In this document: positions 44,101-58,600 of the stretch, in pieces
Layout: the number at the start of each line of letters is the position of its first letter
Numbering within the stretch: position 1 is the stretch's first letter
From: Candidula unifasciata
Taxonomy: Eukaryota > Mollusca > Gastropoda > Stylommatophora > Geomitridae
Direction of reading: 5' to 3'
Assembly (NCBI GenBank): GCA_905116865.2
Contig: CAJHNH020008543.1
Location: forward strand, 854,606-918,605
Length of the DNA: 64,000 nucleotides
Notes under the pieces: generated by a model
Database searches by the model: none
What the model saw: only the letters and a program-made list of their open reading frames with translations
Told to the model about the DNA's origin: nothing
Position numbers and translations under genes: made by a program

Positions 44101-47100
44101 GGACAAACTGGAACTGCACCTGAAGAAGTTAGCATAGTTTGGGGTTTATGAGCAGAACAAGTTAACAACTTATAAGAAAATATATTTAAGTTTGTTAACT
44201 GAACAAATACATCTTATGTATAAGTGAGAAGGTATAGTTTAAGTTAATAAGAATAACAAATAAAAACAAATGATTAATTTATTTTTTACACCCTTCTGAA
44301 ATATTTTTTATCTATAAAGCACATGATAAATTTAGTATTTAATTTAAATTAAATTTAAATTAAATGTTTTTTTAAGCATTAGAATAGAGGTGAAGGCGGT
44401 ATCTGCAGCTCTCCAGTGCATAGAGAACATACACCAGTCGTAATTGTAACAGACTATGAAAGCATGCTGAGAAAGGTGAAGACAGGGATGCTTCAAACAG
44501 AGTGGCAAGCTTCACTGGAATGATAATAGGTAGTGAGCATACTGTGGATCTTTTCTCCAGGCCATGCCGGCATGGTGGGTAAAAAACAGGCAGACAGATT
44601 GGCTGGATCTGCACCACTAAGTGGTGAATTGATACATGACAAGGCAGATGTGGTCAAGGTCCTTTGGCAACAAGCAACTGAATCAGTAGAGAAACAAGAT
44701 TATTATGGCCTGGAGAGAATGAGGCACCTGGGTGTAACCAGAGGGTCTGGCCGAATCATTACAGTCAAAAGGAAAGGCAAAACGGACAAATAACCAGATT
44801 GTGACCGGTACCATTAGTACTGGAACTCTGCGCTGGCTGCTGAAGATGAGGATGGAGCACACATGGGAATGCCCCGAGTGCTCTGATGTCAATTCTTGAC
44901 TCAACTCAACTCAACTCAACATGATAAATTTAGTTAACTATGGAATTTTGTCTTTTAAATTAATTATAATTTCTTAATTATCAACCGGTAAGTTTGGCTT
45001 TTGATGCAGTAATGGATTAGGGAGAACAATGAACCTCCAGCAAGCAGACAACACTGAGCTCAGTTCTCTGCATAAAATTCACAATGAAAAACTAAAATAC
45101 TGGTGGCAGAACTAGCCATAGAAAAAAGAGCGAATCTTGTGTTTACTTTAAAAGAACTGTTAACTGTTATAATGAAGATTATTAACATGATTACTTGATA
45201 AAAGAGATTACAGATGATTGAAATAATGAATCTTGATTTGGGAGGGTGACTTGAAATGTGAGATTTTTCATGAGCTCAGATGTGGACTGGTTGATTCTCC
45301 TTGATCAGAAATTGCAATGACAAAGACCTCTCTCTTCATCTTAATGGGACATCTTTGACAAGACTCTAGTTTGGTTAATAATGCTACGAATGACCAGACT
45401 TTGTACCGTGAGGACATCATCATTTGTTCTTTTGTATTTAAAGAGTGATAAAGTATACTGGCAAACGTATTCCATAAGAATTACATCATCATTATCATCT
45501 TAATTATACAGACTGTTTCATATATCTCAGCTCCCCATACAAGGTCCTGATCCTTCATCATTTCTTCAACCCCAAATACCTTTAACGTCCTTTGTCCACT
45601 GTCATTTTCACTGTTGCTTGTCTTGCTGCTGAGAAATAAAACTATTACATCTTTTAAATGGCTGAAGCACATCAGTTTATGAGAATGGGTTCTGTTTTTC
45701 TGCAATTCTTTTTGAATACTCAGATCAAAGGCTGACATGCCAGGTACAGACGGAATAATTGGAACTGACTGAGTAAAAACATGGGTCAAATGGTTTCAGT
45801 TACCTTCTTGTTCAGCTCCACACTGATAGCATTGGCCTCCTTCAAAAAGACAACATTCCCCCACAGGTCATCCTGGCAATACGAAACAGTCTACAGTAAC
45901 AACAGGATAAAAACAGTGGGAACTGTAACAGAAATGAACAAATCTCACAAAACTGGTTCTTATTAAAATGGTAATAAATTTTTTACATTATTTATCTAAA
46001 AAAAAAAAAAACCTTAAAAAAAAAAAATTGATCGACAAAATTAAATAGTTGTAAATGAAGCTTGGCTTTTAGTCAAGATAAATACAAGCTGTGATAAAAA
46101 AAGTCACAAACATTTTTAAATTCATTGCTGAAATATCTGCATAATTCTACTGCACAAACAGTGCCAAAGGGCCTCAAACATGAACATACCCTGAGAGAAG
46201 TAAACTGATGGTATTTCCACTTCCTGAAAGCCCAAGCTGCAAGCTCTTTCTCTCGCTCTGCCCACTGAACTTCTGTGAAGTGTACAACAAAACATTTCTT
46301 TGCTGTCATCAAGAATTAAAAGAAAATCATTTCTTTGTTGTTATCAAGACAAGAATTAAGAAAAATATTTCTCCTTTATCATAAGGAAAGCCATTGTTGC
46401 GAAGCAGCCAGCTCACATGCTGCCCCAACCCAACCTCTCCTCTGACTGACTTGTAACATGTGTAGTTGTGCCACTGTTACAATTACAGTCTTACAGCAAA
46501 TGAAACAAATTAGGAGGCCACGTGGCAAATTGTTAATTCCATCATTATCATCTACAGCTTAATTATCTTCTTTTCTGCAAGAAGATCTGTTTGCATTTGT
46601 GTGTGTCCCTGGTAATTCTGCATAACTCCATTACATTTTTGGGAGGCAAATCTAGTTCCTCACTTTTTTAAAATTTTCTTCAAAGAGGCCAGTATGGTAT
46701 TCTATTTGAGACTGGTTCAGCCAAGCCCTCATTATCCCCCTGCATGCACTTTTTTCAGTATAGTCAACACATGTTTATCTATTTATTTGAAATGACTTTT
46801 ATCCCTCTGCATGCACTTTTTTCAGTATAGTCAACACATGTTTATCTATTTATTTGAAATGACTTTTACCATGGTTCGATTACCATTGTGAGTGGCTTGA
46901 AAAAAAAAGACAGTTCTCATGGTCTTCAGACAGTGGCTTCCCCACATGGGTTCTGACCCATTCTTGGGGTGAGGGGGGAGGGGGAGAACAGACCCACTGC
47001 CCCCCTAACAAGCATGTTGTACAAGGTTATGAATTAGGGAGTTTCCCTCGAAGTCGGAGTACATCTGAGAGGCCAGGAACCAACAGTCTGCATACGCATA

Positions 47101-48360
47101 AGCTTGATCTGTAAAACAGATGTGCATGCAAAACTCATGTTCTGGAACAAAACCAACCAAAGTCTAGAAATGAATGTATAACCAAAACTTTCCGCTGGAG
47201 TTTACAGCCGGCGAATACTAAAAAGAAGAGAAAAGAAAGTAAAACAGGAATCTAACCAGGGAGCAACTAGGGCCTCACCAATAGTATTCTCATAGTTGAA
47301 TACATTGCAGCCAACCTCTACTATGGAGATCACAGTTTTTGTTATTTATGAATTATAAACCATTTACTTAGGTCTGTAGTTCTGTGTTTTGTTATTATTT
47401 ATGAACTATAAACCATTTGCTTGGGTTTGTAGTCACTGTGTTATGTTAATATTTATGAATTATAAACTTTTTGCTTGTCTCTGTAGTTCAGTATTTTGTT
47501 ATTATTTATGAATTATAAACCCTTTGCTTGAGTCTGCAGTTCTGTATTGTGTTATTATTTATGAATTATAAACCTTGTGTTTTGGGTCTGTAGTTATGTG
47601 TTTTGTTATTATTTAAAAATTATAAACCATTCGCTTGGGTCTGTTGTTTTGTATTTATTTTAAAAATCAGCAGACATGTTTATTGCAAACAGGAAGTTTG
47701 TACACCTTATTTCTTACCCTTTGACCTTGAAAGACACAAATACTTTCAAGAAAAAAAAAATATCCAGCACCTATTAGATGACCTTAGGTGGACTCTCAGA
47801 ACCCAATTTGTTGGTCATCATTTGTTAAAGATGTTTGTTAAATGTAAACAATTATATTAAAGAGTTAGTTTACCTTCCTCTTCCTCCTCCTCCTCAAAAA
47901 TGCCAGTGGTAGCAATGCTTGATATCATGGAGTGGCGTTCCACCTGTTCCTGGAGGCACTGGATTCGATTCTCATAATCCTGAAAATAGCAAAAATCAGT
48001 TCACGGAAATTTCATAATAAAATCTGGTTTCTGTCAGGATCTTGGGAATGTTTCAGTGAAGTAGCCATCAATGTAAAATCACCATTAGTGTTGTAGTTGG
48101 TTACTTCGGTGTCATAGATCTGGATTATGATTGTACTCTTATAATATAGTAATAGGTTTTGACAAATTGTTGAAGGTCTCTTGTCAGTTCTGCAGGACTG
48201 GTGCTGTGCGATTGAACAAGCACCTTTCAGTGCCACTTAATAGTCCAATGCCAGAATGACAATCTTTGTCACAGTGTCCACATCTGTTGCATGATACACA
48301 TTTTCTGAATATATCTCTTAAAGAAAGATACATTTGAGATACCAATGAACAGAGAGAGAG

Positions 48361-48391
<31 letters not shown>

Positions 48392-51300
48392 CAGAGAGAG
48401 ACAGACAGAGACAGACAGAGAGAGACAGAGACAGACAGAGAGAGACAGAGAGAGTCAGAGAGAGAGAGAGAGGGGGAGGGGGGTGGGCAGGAATCTCTCT
48501 TGTTTAGTTAAAAGGTAGGACTTGTCAAGAGAAGTGAGGATCTGTGAGAGGCAAAAAGATAAAGACAAGACAGAAAGTGTTGGGCACTCTGGTAGCAAGG
48601 CAATGAAGAATATCTGCATCAGAAATGACTGATGGTACACAAGATAGATGCAGCACACAAGATAGATGGCAGCACACAAGATAGATGACAGCACACAAGA
48701 TAGATGGCAGCACACAAGATAGATGGCAGCACACAAGATAGATGGCAGCACACAAGATAGATGCAGCACACAAGATAGATGGCAGCACACAAGATAGATG
48801 CAGCACACAAGATAGATGCAGCACACAAGATAGATGGCAGCACACAAGATAAATGCAGCACACAAGATAGATGGCAGCACACAAGATAGATGGCAGCACA
48901 CAAGATAGATGCAGCACACAAGATAGATGGCAGCACACAAGATAGATGGCAGCACACAAGATAGATGCAGCACACAAGATAGATGGCAGCACACAAGATA
49001 GATGCAGCACACAAGATAAATGCAGCACACAAGATAGATGGCAGCACACAAGATAGATGGCAGCACACAAGATAGATGTCAGCACACAAGATAGATGGCA
49101 GCACACAAGATAGATGGCAGCACACAAGATAGATGGCAGCACACAAGATAGATGGCAGCACACAAGATAGATGGCAGCACACAAGATAGATGGCAGCACA
49201 CAAGATAGATGCAGCACACAAGATAGATGCAGCACACAAGATAGATGGCAGCACACAAGATAAATGCAGCACACAAGATAGATGGCAGCACACAAGATAG
49301 ATGGCAGCACACAAGATAGATGCAGCACACAAGATAGATGGCAGCACACAAGATAGATGGCAGCACACAAGATAGATGGCAGCACACAAGATAGATGGCA
49401 ACACACAAGATAGATGGCAACACACAAGATAGATGGCAGCACACAAGATAGATGGCAGCACACAAAAAAGATGGCAGCACACAAGATAGATGGCAGCACA
49501 CAAGATAGATGGCAACACACAAGATAGATGGCAGCACACAAGATAGATGGCAGCACACAAGATAGATAACAGATGTCAGTACATGAGATAGATGTCGGTA
49601 AAGAAGATACATGTTTGGGGGACAGAGATGATGACCAAAGATATATATAGTGTGGATTATAAGAAACAAAATAGCCAACCAATGATCATCTCACTGCCAT
49701 GCACTCATGTGTACCATAACATAAGTAAAGTAAAGTAAAGTTGCCTTTTCACGCCTTTCGGCGCATCGGGCACATGGGCAGAGCGTCCCATATTTTTACA
49801 GACCATCAGCACTCTGTGGGTAATGTGGTCAGGATTACGCCGGCTGTCTTTACTTTCCCAGGACAGCCCATCCTGGTACCCATTTTAGGCTGGGTCGACC
49901 TGCGACGTCCCATACCACGATAAAAATCCATGCAGCCTGCAGTGGGTTTCGATCGCGGTATGCTGGCTTACGAGTCGGACTCGCAACGCCTTAGCCACGG
50001 ACGCCGCGTACCATAACATACCCACATAAATCTCTCTCATGAAAGTCATCCCTCCATACTACAGCCAGCCATTGTTTTACCCTATGTATCACTGACCATA
50101 GACATTAAGGTGAGAATGGATATAAGATATCTCAAAAAATTGAACATTAGAATTGAGATACTTTTTTGTATAGGATCCACAGCCCTATTGGGAAGGGGAA
50201 AAGGGGGAGGGGGGAGAAAAGACCTACATCCTTAAGCATATCTTAGAAGGTGACTAGCTAGGGATTTTCCCTCTGAAATCAGAATGCATCTACATGAATG
50301 GCAAGTAACTAATAGTATGCATACAAAAAAGCAGATCTATAAAACAAATGTATATGCAGAAGAAGTTCTATAACAAGTCCAGAAGTGGAGGAAAAACCAG
50401 AACTTTCTGCTCGTGTTTTCAGCCAGTGAATGCAAAGAGGAGGAAGAATTTAGAAACTCAATTGATGGATGACTAATGTATGCTCTAACTGTACATGGCA
50501 AATTCTGAAAGAACCATTGAGATTTATGATTTTGTAGCATGTATTAAAAAAAAATTACCTCTGTGACACAATAGATTTATTATGTAAACTAAGATGCTAA
50601 ATGGAAGCCACAGTGGTGAAACAGTTAAACGCCGACCACTGACCTAAAGGTCTTGGGTTCAAATATGCAATGAGAGTTTTTTTTCAAAAATGACCTTGTC
50701 TCCCAGGTCGACACAGACTAACATGGCTACCAGGTAAAGTCCTGGGAAGTAAAGATGGCCACTGTTTTGATGACCATATCACCCAATGAGTGCTGATTGG
50801 TCTATAAAAATGTGAGTGTAGTATCACATTCTCGTAGGGCCTTTTCCAAAAAAAAAGGCCCTTAACTCTACTTTTACTAAACTGTTGGATGTTAGGGCAA
50901 CATTCAGAATGAAGACATACTTGTCTCTGCTGCTCAAACAGCAAGTCTGCCTCTTCCTTCTCCTTGCGGTACTGCTCCTCCAGCAACATCAAACGACTTT
51001 CCATTTCCTTTCTCAGGTCGATGCCTTGTTTTTCTAACAACTCCAGTTGGGCAAAAGTCCAGTCCACAGGTTCAGCTATTGAAAGAATAATTGTGTAAAT
51101 ACCAAAATCTGACATGTGATTAGAGGTGGCAATAAAAAATCACATGATTAATAAATTAAATTTATTGCAATTAAGATAAAAAATATTTAAACTCTCTATG
51201 TTAAAAGATTAAAATTTAAAGGTAACAGTAATTACACTTTCATAGCCAGTAAATTTTTATTTATTTTATATAGAAAATTATTCACTTCATGTCAATCTGT

Positions 51301-54300
51301 GCTTGTCCATCTTCAAGTTTGGAGGGCGGTAGATAAAAAAAAAAAACAATCTTCAGCTACCATGGCATCACTAAATACACTAATTTACTTGCCAAATGAT
51401 TCAAGTATCGTTAAATTTTCATGTGTCTGGCAATTCTCATCATTTACACTTTTAATTTATAATTATTCGATAAAGAAAATTACAAAAAGAAAGAGAAAAG
51501 ATGACTCACTGATGGGATTATCGGTAGATTCCATCATGAGCGATTCACTCATGATAGCTCGGCTGGCACGAGCTGAAAGAGATTCAAAATAAGACTGATG
51601 TATATAATTTTATGCCAGAGTAGACATGATAGAGTAAATACAAAATAACACATTGTGGTGTGGTATTTGTGACTGACATTAGTTACTGACTTCTTTAGCT
51701 AGTCGGCGTCTGTGGCTAAGGCGTTGCGAATGAACTTCGTAATGCTGGGTGCCAGGTTTGATTCCAGCTGCGGGCCTTGTACTTGCATTTGTTTCGACAG
51801 TGGTATTGAAGGTTGACTGTCCAGAAAGCAATGGCAAACTACTGGACATAAATTTGTCTAGAAAAACCACAACAGCCATAAAATGCTGGGATTGGTTCTG
51901 CAACGTCCTGTAAAGGATAGGCAACTAACTTTTTTCCTATAACAGAGAAAACAATTAGAATTCTCAAATCAAACACAGAAATAGGTCAAATTATGTGTCA
52001 ATAGAAATTGAATTATCAGTCTACAAATTATGTCTTTCTTCTGACTTTTGTCCTACTGCTTATGCCAGCAAACATCACAGAGAAAAATTATACGTAGTTT
52101 CCTATCTTTTTGCTAGTTGTTTAGCTTGTGTTAACATATCACACAACTGTTGTCTCTCTTTTAGCCCCTCAACCCTACCTTCTCCAACCAACTCTTTCTT
52201 GGTCAGCCTCTTGCCTTGTAGCCTGCTATTCTCATACAGTACGTTCTAGCTGCTGGTTGATTTGGTTCCATTCTGAACAGATGACTAAACCATTTAATTC
52301 TTTGATGTTCTATGAAATCATTCCCCCGTGCAAATTATGTAGGTCAGCAAAAGTTTAAGTACATAATTTAAATGGTCATTTTGAACATAATTAGCAGAGA
52401 CTAAAAAGGAACAACAATGCATTAGACAAGTATGCCCTGTTAAAACAACTAAAGAAAGTTGGTGAACAACTGTTTAATTTCCACTAAAACCTTTCAAACT
52501 GGAATGAACAGGTTTTTGATACATGAACTATTTTGAGTATGCTGAGGACTTATGTTTCATTCAGAAACTAAATAATGAAGAAATGAAGAATAAGAAGTGT
52601 TATCTACACTTACCTTGCTGTGGATGATTAAACCGGAACACGTGGTGCTTCCCTAGGATGAGACGAGCACCAGTCTTCATGATCACCGGCTCAGTCACTT
52701 GTCGACCATTCACATAACAGAGAGCACCATCACAAGGAACCAGAGTGACTACCCCTGCATGAGACAAACAAATAAATAAAATACAAATAAATGAATGAAG
52801 CTGTGAACAGTTCCCCTTTTTTCTCTTCAACAAGCATCATTTGACAAGAAAGTAATCAGCATGTAGTGTGTGGCATGGCTAATATTCACTTTTTTGCATG
52901 TCTTCTGGTGACTAATTCTATGCTGTTATCTGCTTGTCAATCAATGCCTATATATAAGTAATTAATTAGAGAATGTGAAAGATTAAGAAGGAGGCTATTA
53001 CAGGACAAACAGGCAACATGACAACAAGAACAGGCACCATCAGATAAACTAAAAAGCAGCAATATTAGACAATGCAGAAAATGTTTTTATCAACAGTTTA
53101 TCAATTTATGTAAGAGGGTGATAATAGGACACGGATGACACAAATCCCAAAGACTATATGTGTATATTTGTTAATGAGTATATGTGATAAACTGCTGTAC
53201 AAGTACTATATTTTTCTATGAATAAGAAGCCCCCGTGTATGTCAACCCATATTTTCCTAGCTTAAAATTAGGAAATAAATATTTTAATCAAATTCAGTGT
53301 AAAAGACAATCCTTAATTTTAAACTTAGAAATTTGGAAATAGATAGCATATTATACATAGAGAAATACAATAACTTGTCTTAAACATTCACAAATATTTT
53401 TCTTCTTAAAGACCATGTTGTGTGGCATTGGTAGTCATGACTATCCACAACCGTTTGACTCATGTACTTTCAGTCAACTTTAACACAGATGATCTTCCAT
53501 GCCATAATGTCAAACTGTCCAGCATCTGTTCTCTTGATCTGCCTCTGCCTTTCCTCCCCTTCAACTTTCCTACCGTCACAATGCACTCCAGTTTTCTCAC
53601 AAATAAGGTTACTTTATCAATTACCATCTTGGCATTCAAAGCGACAGTGCTCCTCCAGGATGTTGGAACCACTCAGCTGTACATCATTTTGATTCTCTGC
53701 ACCTTGTAGACCAACCCTGCAAAATGTTGGAAAAAAAGTCAGTTCTTTGGAAGTAAAGGCAATGAGGAAAGGAACTGTTTACCCTACCACATATGTCCTG
53801 ACTTGGATTGTGTGAAAGCCTCAGACTTCACATCCCAACATTATCTGCTCTCAGAATAAATACCTTAACATCAACCTCATTTTGATCTAGCCCAAAAATA
53901 AAATCAAAACTACCAGCCAATGATTTATGTTTGTTTTTCTTTGCATTTAATTTCCAAAAATTATAACATGGCTTTTTTCCCCCTGAAAATTCTGGTGTTT
54001 TGGGTAATGAGCAAACTAATAGATTGGCTGCTGCCACTTGTCTGGCCAGTGAGTTTCTTTATGACAAAGGTAACACCGGGAAGGCTTCAAGTGAATAGTG
54101 CAAAGAACAGAGTATCCATATCTCAAGAGACTGATTCAGTGGGGAGTGAGGAGAGGGCTGTACAGTTTTTCAACAAACAGGGAAAATGACTGGTTGCAAC
54201 TAGCACCATGGTAACCCTTTATTGGAGACTGAAGAAGGGGACAGAGCATATGTGGGAATGCCACTACTGCTGTGATGTCAATTCTTGATGTATTTCCAGT

Positions 54301-55619
54301 AATAATATAAAAATATAACTAGCAGCAGACCATCACATTCTCTCTCAAAATCTGAACATAAATTGTGATTATGTGAACTGACAATGAATCCAACATAAAC
54401 ATTAACAAACTTGCCTGGTTGTTCCTTCCTTTATGTAATACAGAAGACATTCAGACATGAGTGGGTCTTCATTTAAATTAACCAGATTTGGGTCCTGCAA
54501 GACAATAAAACAGTAGAAATGTATTCCATATTTTTTTAAAGCAAGCTTGCAAAAGAATATCATGGAATATTTATATACAGCAATGGTATTTCAATTTAAG
54601 GGGTGCAAGGAATTTCACGAGGGGAAAAAAAAAAGGGGGGGGGGGGGGAGGGGTGTCAAACAGTTTGAAAGTGAGTGCATTTGTACTTATAATAATCTGC
54701 ACTAGCATTTTTTGTTTCAGTTTATTTATAAATAAATGTTTTTTAAACTACGAGTAAAAAGCCAACAAAATTATTTTTATTCAACACTTTTAGTTATTTG
54801 CATGTTTTTCTTCTAGTTCTTGTTAATAGGGCTTGCGATTTTTATTTTTTCCTCCTCTTTTTAATCTTATTTCATTTAAATCTGGGAAGAGGGGAAAGGG
54901 GAAGCCATAAGTTCTGCCATAAATTTATGTGGGATACCACCTGAAAAAGGTGGAAAAACCACTGATTTAGTGGAATCGCCGGCATTGATAATGAAATGTG
55001 ACAACATCAAACTGCAGGTTGACAAAGTTTATTTGATAAACTGGTAAAAGTTAAATAACAAACTGGCAATTCTAAAAAATTACAACCAAAATAAAATAAA
55101 ATGAGTATTTATTACATTAATGAAGCCCAAAGCATAAATTTACTGAAAAAAGTATAATATACTACATTAATGGCTATTACAATAATAAGTTGATTAGAAA
55201 CATAGGATCGCACAATAATAGTACATTTATGAAATCTAAAATTAACACAAGTAACTTTGTGTGCAAGACTCACATAAAACTTCACTTTTATGGAGAATAA
55301 TTTTAGAATTCAGTACAGCACATGCAGATTAGCAGTGATTAAGTCTAGTCCGGTGATCTTGTCATCATGGATGTTTCATGCATTTCATTTTCACCAGACT
55401 ACCAAAACAATGTTTGGAGAGATTTTTAGATGCAAACAGAAATCAAATGCAGTCAGGCTCCTATTACTAACCTTTCTAGGGGAGAAGACTCCAATTGTTC
55501 CACCATCTTCTTTTAAAGCTACTCCCATCTCAGCCAGAACAGCTTCCCTGGGAGGAAGAAACAAGAGGTCACACATACATGAGACAACTAATCATCACAC
55601 AACATAACTTGCTGATGAA

Positions 55620-55655
<36 letters not shown>

Positions 55656-58600
55656 GGGGGGGGAGAGGGAGAGAGAGGGAGAGAGAGGGAGAGAGAGACA
55701 GAGACAGAGAAGGGGAGAGGGAGACTGACAGAAAGACAGAGAGATACAGAGAGAGGGAGTACAGACACAAAGAGACCCAAACACAGAGGGAGAGAGGCAC
55801 AAAGATAGAGGCAGACAGAGAGAGACAGACACAGAGAAAAAAAGAGAGAGGAGAGAATGGACAAGATATCAAACAAAAATAAGAACTGATCACACAACAC
55901 AGTCATTTCCAGGAGAGAGAATATAAGGTGTGGCACAGAAATAAGGCAATTTCTGACACACATGATGGACTAAAAGAAGTGCCTTCAACAGCCTCCATTG
56001 CTTCCCAGCAACTGGAGTTGACTGTACAAAGCAGACAAGATTTATGTTTTAACTTTTTTGCTAAGATTTGTCATTTATTATGTTCTAAATTTTTCAATCA
56101 TGTTGTAATTAAAATTGGACATGTGCAATAAGAGGCCTGTTGAAGCATCATGGTTGTGCATGTAATGCATGTACGAGCTGTAGGATTTTCTGAGGCTGCT
56201 ATCTGTTTGACTTTTCTCATTGGACAGCAGATGGGTATCTTATGCGGTTTTCATTGGCACAAGAACAGAGCAGTTATGGGGTGACCTGACTGTGATGAAG
56301 TTGGACTCCCAACTGGATGGACTACATTTTTTTTTTAGCTGATGTAGTTCTGGGGTGTAACTAGCCTTATAAAATTAATAGAGGACAATTTTTGAGAAAT
56401 GAAAGCAACAGCAAAAAAAGGGAGATAAGCCGCTCATCTCATTCTGCCATGACTTAGATTATACAAAAGTTTAACGCTTCCAATCGGAATGGCTGGCTAA
56501 ATAGTTAGAACACTGGGTTCTCATGCCAGATTCAATCCTCAATAAGGGATAGACATTTTTTTCTGTCGGGGCATAATAAAAATCATTATCTGAACAGTTC
56601 GTGCTGACTGCACTAGCCAAGAGGCCCTAGACCCTCAGGTTCACTTTCCCTGTGTTATATACCCACATAGTGATAAACACCTGGCAGTGAAGACAGTAAC
56701 CCATTACAGCGGAACTTGTTGCACACAGACAGGCCCTAGTGATCTGCATGGCAAAGTCAAGCAATGTATGACTAGAGCTAACATTTAGGGTGAGGAATGC
56801 CCACGCCATATTTAAAGATATTTCTCCTTTAGATAAAATCTATGAGGATAACCAACTACTGTACTAAGGGCATAATACACCAACCATGTTACTGACATAA
56901 TAGTAACAACGTAATAGAAACAATATCTAAATATTCATAGTATAATTAAAAATTATTTCCACCATTTTAATGACACAATGTTATCTAATTATTCATTGTA
57001 TATTTTGTATTATAATCATAAAGTCATAGCAATTTTTGAAACAATAAAAATTCAGTCTGTTTTATATAAATAATTACATGATATATAAAATAAAAAGTAT
57101 ATGCTCTGAGAACTCGAGGAACACTATATATCACAATTAAAACCTTGAAGGTTGAACTGGATATTTTTGAAAATTGCTACTAGTAACCACTGAGAACAGA
57201 TTTAAACACTTCCCACTTTAGCTATGAGATTACATACCTTAGTGACATCACAAATGTTTTTTGTGACAAAAAAATAATCTTTATACCTCTCCTTCCTGAT
57301 AGACTCTGTATTCCGCAGCTTCTCCTCCCAGGACAAGTTAAGCTCAGCGATGAGTTTTTCTGATTCTTTCAATCGCTCCAGAGCATCGTCTCCTCCTTCT
57401 AGGGTCACTGACTCCTTGCGTGACCTTGACTTTCCTCTGTTTTCCAGGAACTCTTGTGTGTTATTACCTAAAAATAAAAACAAATTTATACTGTGTTTTT
57501 TTTTTAAATGGCATTAAATATTTGTCTCTTCGCTAAACAACAAGTTAACTGACATTTTTTTTAAAGGAAACAATATAAATTCTTTCTGGAGGATGTCAGG
57601 GCTGCTCAGTCTTCCTCAGTAAGTATAAAAGTGCATATATAGGTGCTTACTGTCCCCGGAACACATTATTTATGTACAATTCTCCTTGAATCCTTGTTTG
57701 TTTTGTCCACTAAGAACGACGTTTGGTCCTCAGTTCTGAACTTATTCAGACTCAGAATGTTGCTCAAAAATCTTTACTGTTTTTATTCACTCTTTCATTC
57801 CCAGGCAATATACTAATCGTCCGCCTCTTGTGGGATAAAATATTTTAGTTATTTTGAAGCCCACCATGGCTTTTGCCAGGATCTCTAAATATAGCCGGAC
57901 CTTAAATATGGCTGTGCGGGGTTTCCAGTACCTCTCCATGGGTGATCCTTATCCACATGGTGGCACTTTGGGTCACCAGGTGTTTATCGCTTAGTGTGAT
58001 GTCCTGGTGGGGTACAACTTACCTACCTACTATCCCAGGCAATGCCTAATATGTTAATGAATTTAGCCCTTGCTTTTCCTCTGGCGTAATGTGTCTTTTA
58101 TTTTTTAACATTTTGTTCAGAACACACCAAAGAAATATGGCTTTCCCATACGGTCACTACCACTGTGAATATTGCCATTTTGAAAGTAATTCATTCTTGA
58201 TTTTTCATCATGGTTACTTCTTCACTTTGGAATTTCCTGTGAAATTTTCTGGTACCAAAAAAAGTTGAATAATACAAGGAAATCAAGCTATATGCAAATG
58301 TAAGGTGTTACATTAAAATAATACCCGTCAATTTGTGTGCATTTTCATCCCTAAAACACACTTTTATCTGCCAGTGTAAGACAGCCTCCCAAACTTCACC
58401 ACACATCCTTCAACTGTCTCAACTCTTGGAAGAAGTTGGCCATCAGATCCAGTTGCAAGAAAACACCATGGAAGTAAAACCTGGTGCACCAAACAAGATC
58501 TCCAAGAAACAGCAGTTAGTTCAGAATACTGAGATTGAAGTCAGAGATTGTGTTTATGTTTATTCAACGGATCAACATCATGGCACACAGGTGTAACCCA

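Noticed and set aside
48455..49682. Four overlapping Cys/Leu-rich open frames of up to 385 codons
   Set aside because: All are the 19/18 bp array in its three stop-free phases. A real gene would not be open in all of them.
51703..51780. tRNA gene
   Set aside because: The tRNA-like boxes belong to a SINE head followed by a SINE body; the acceptor stem does not close.
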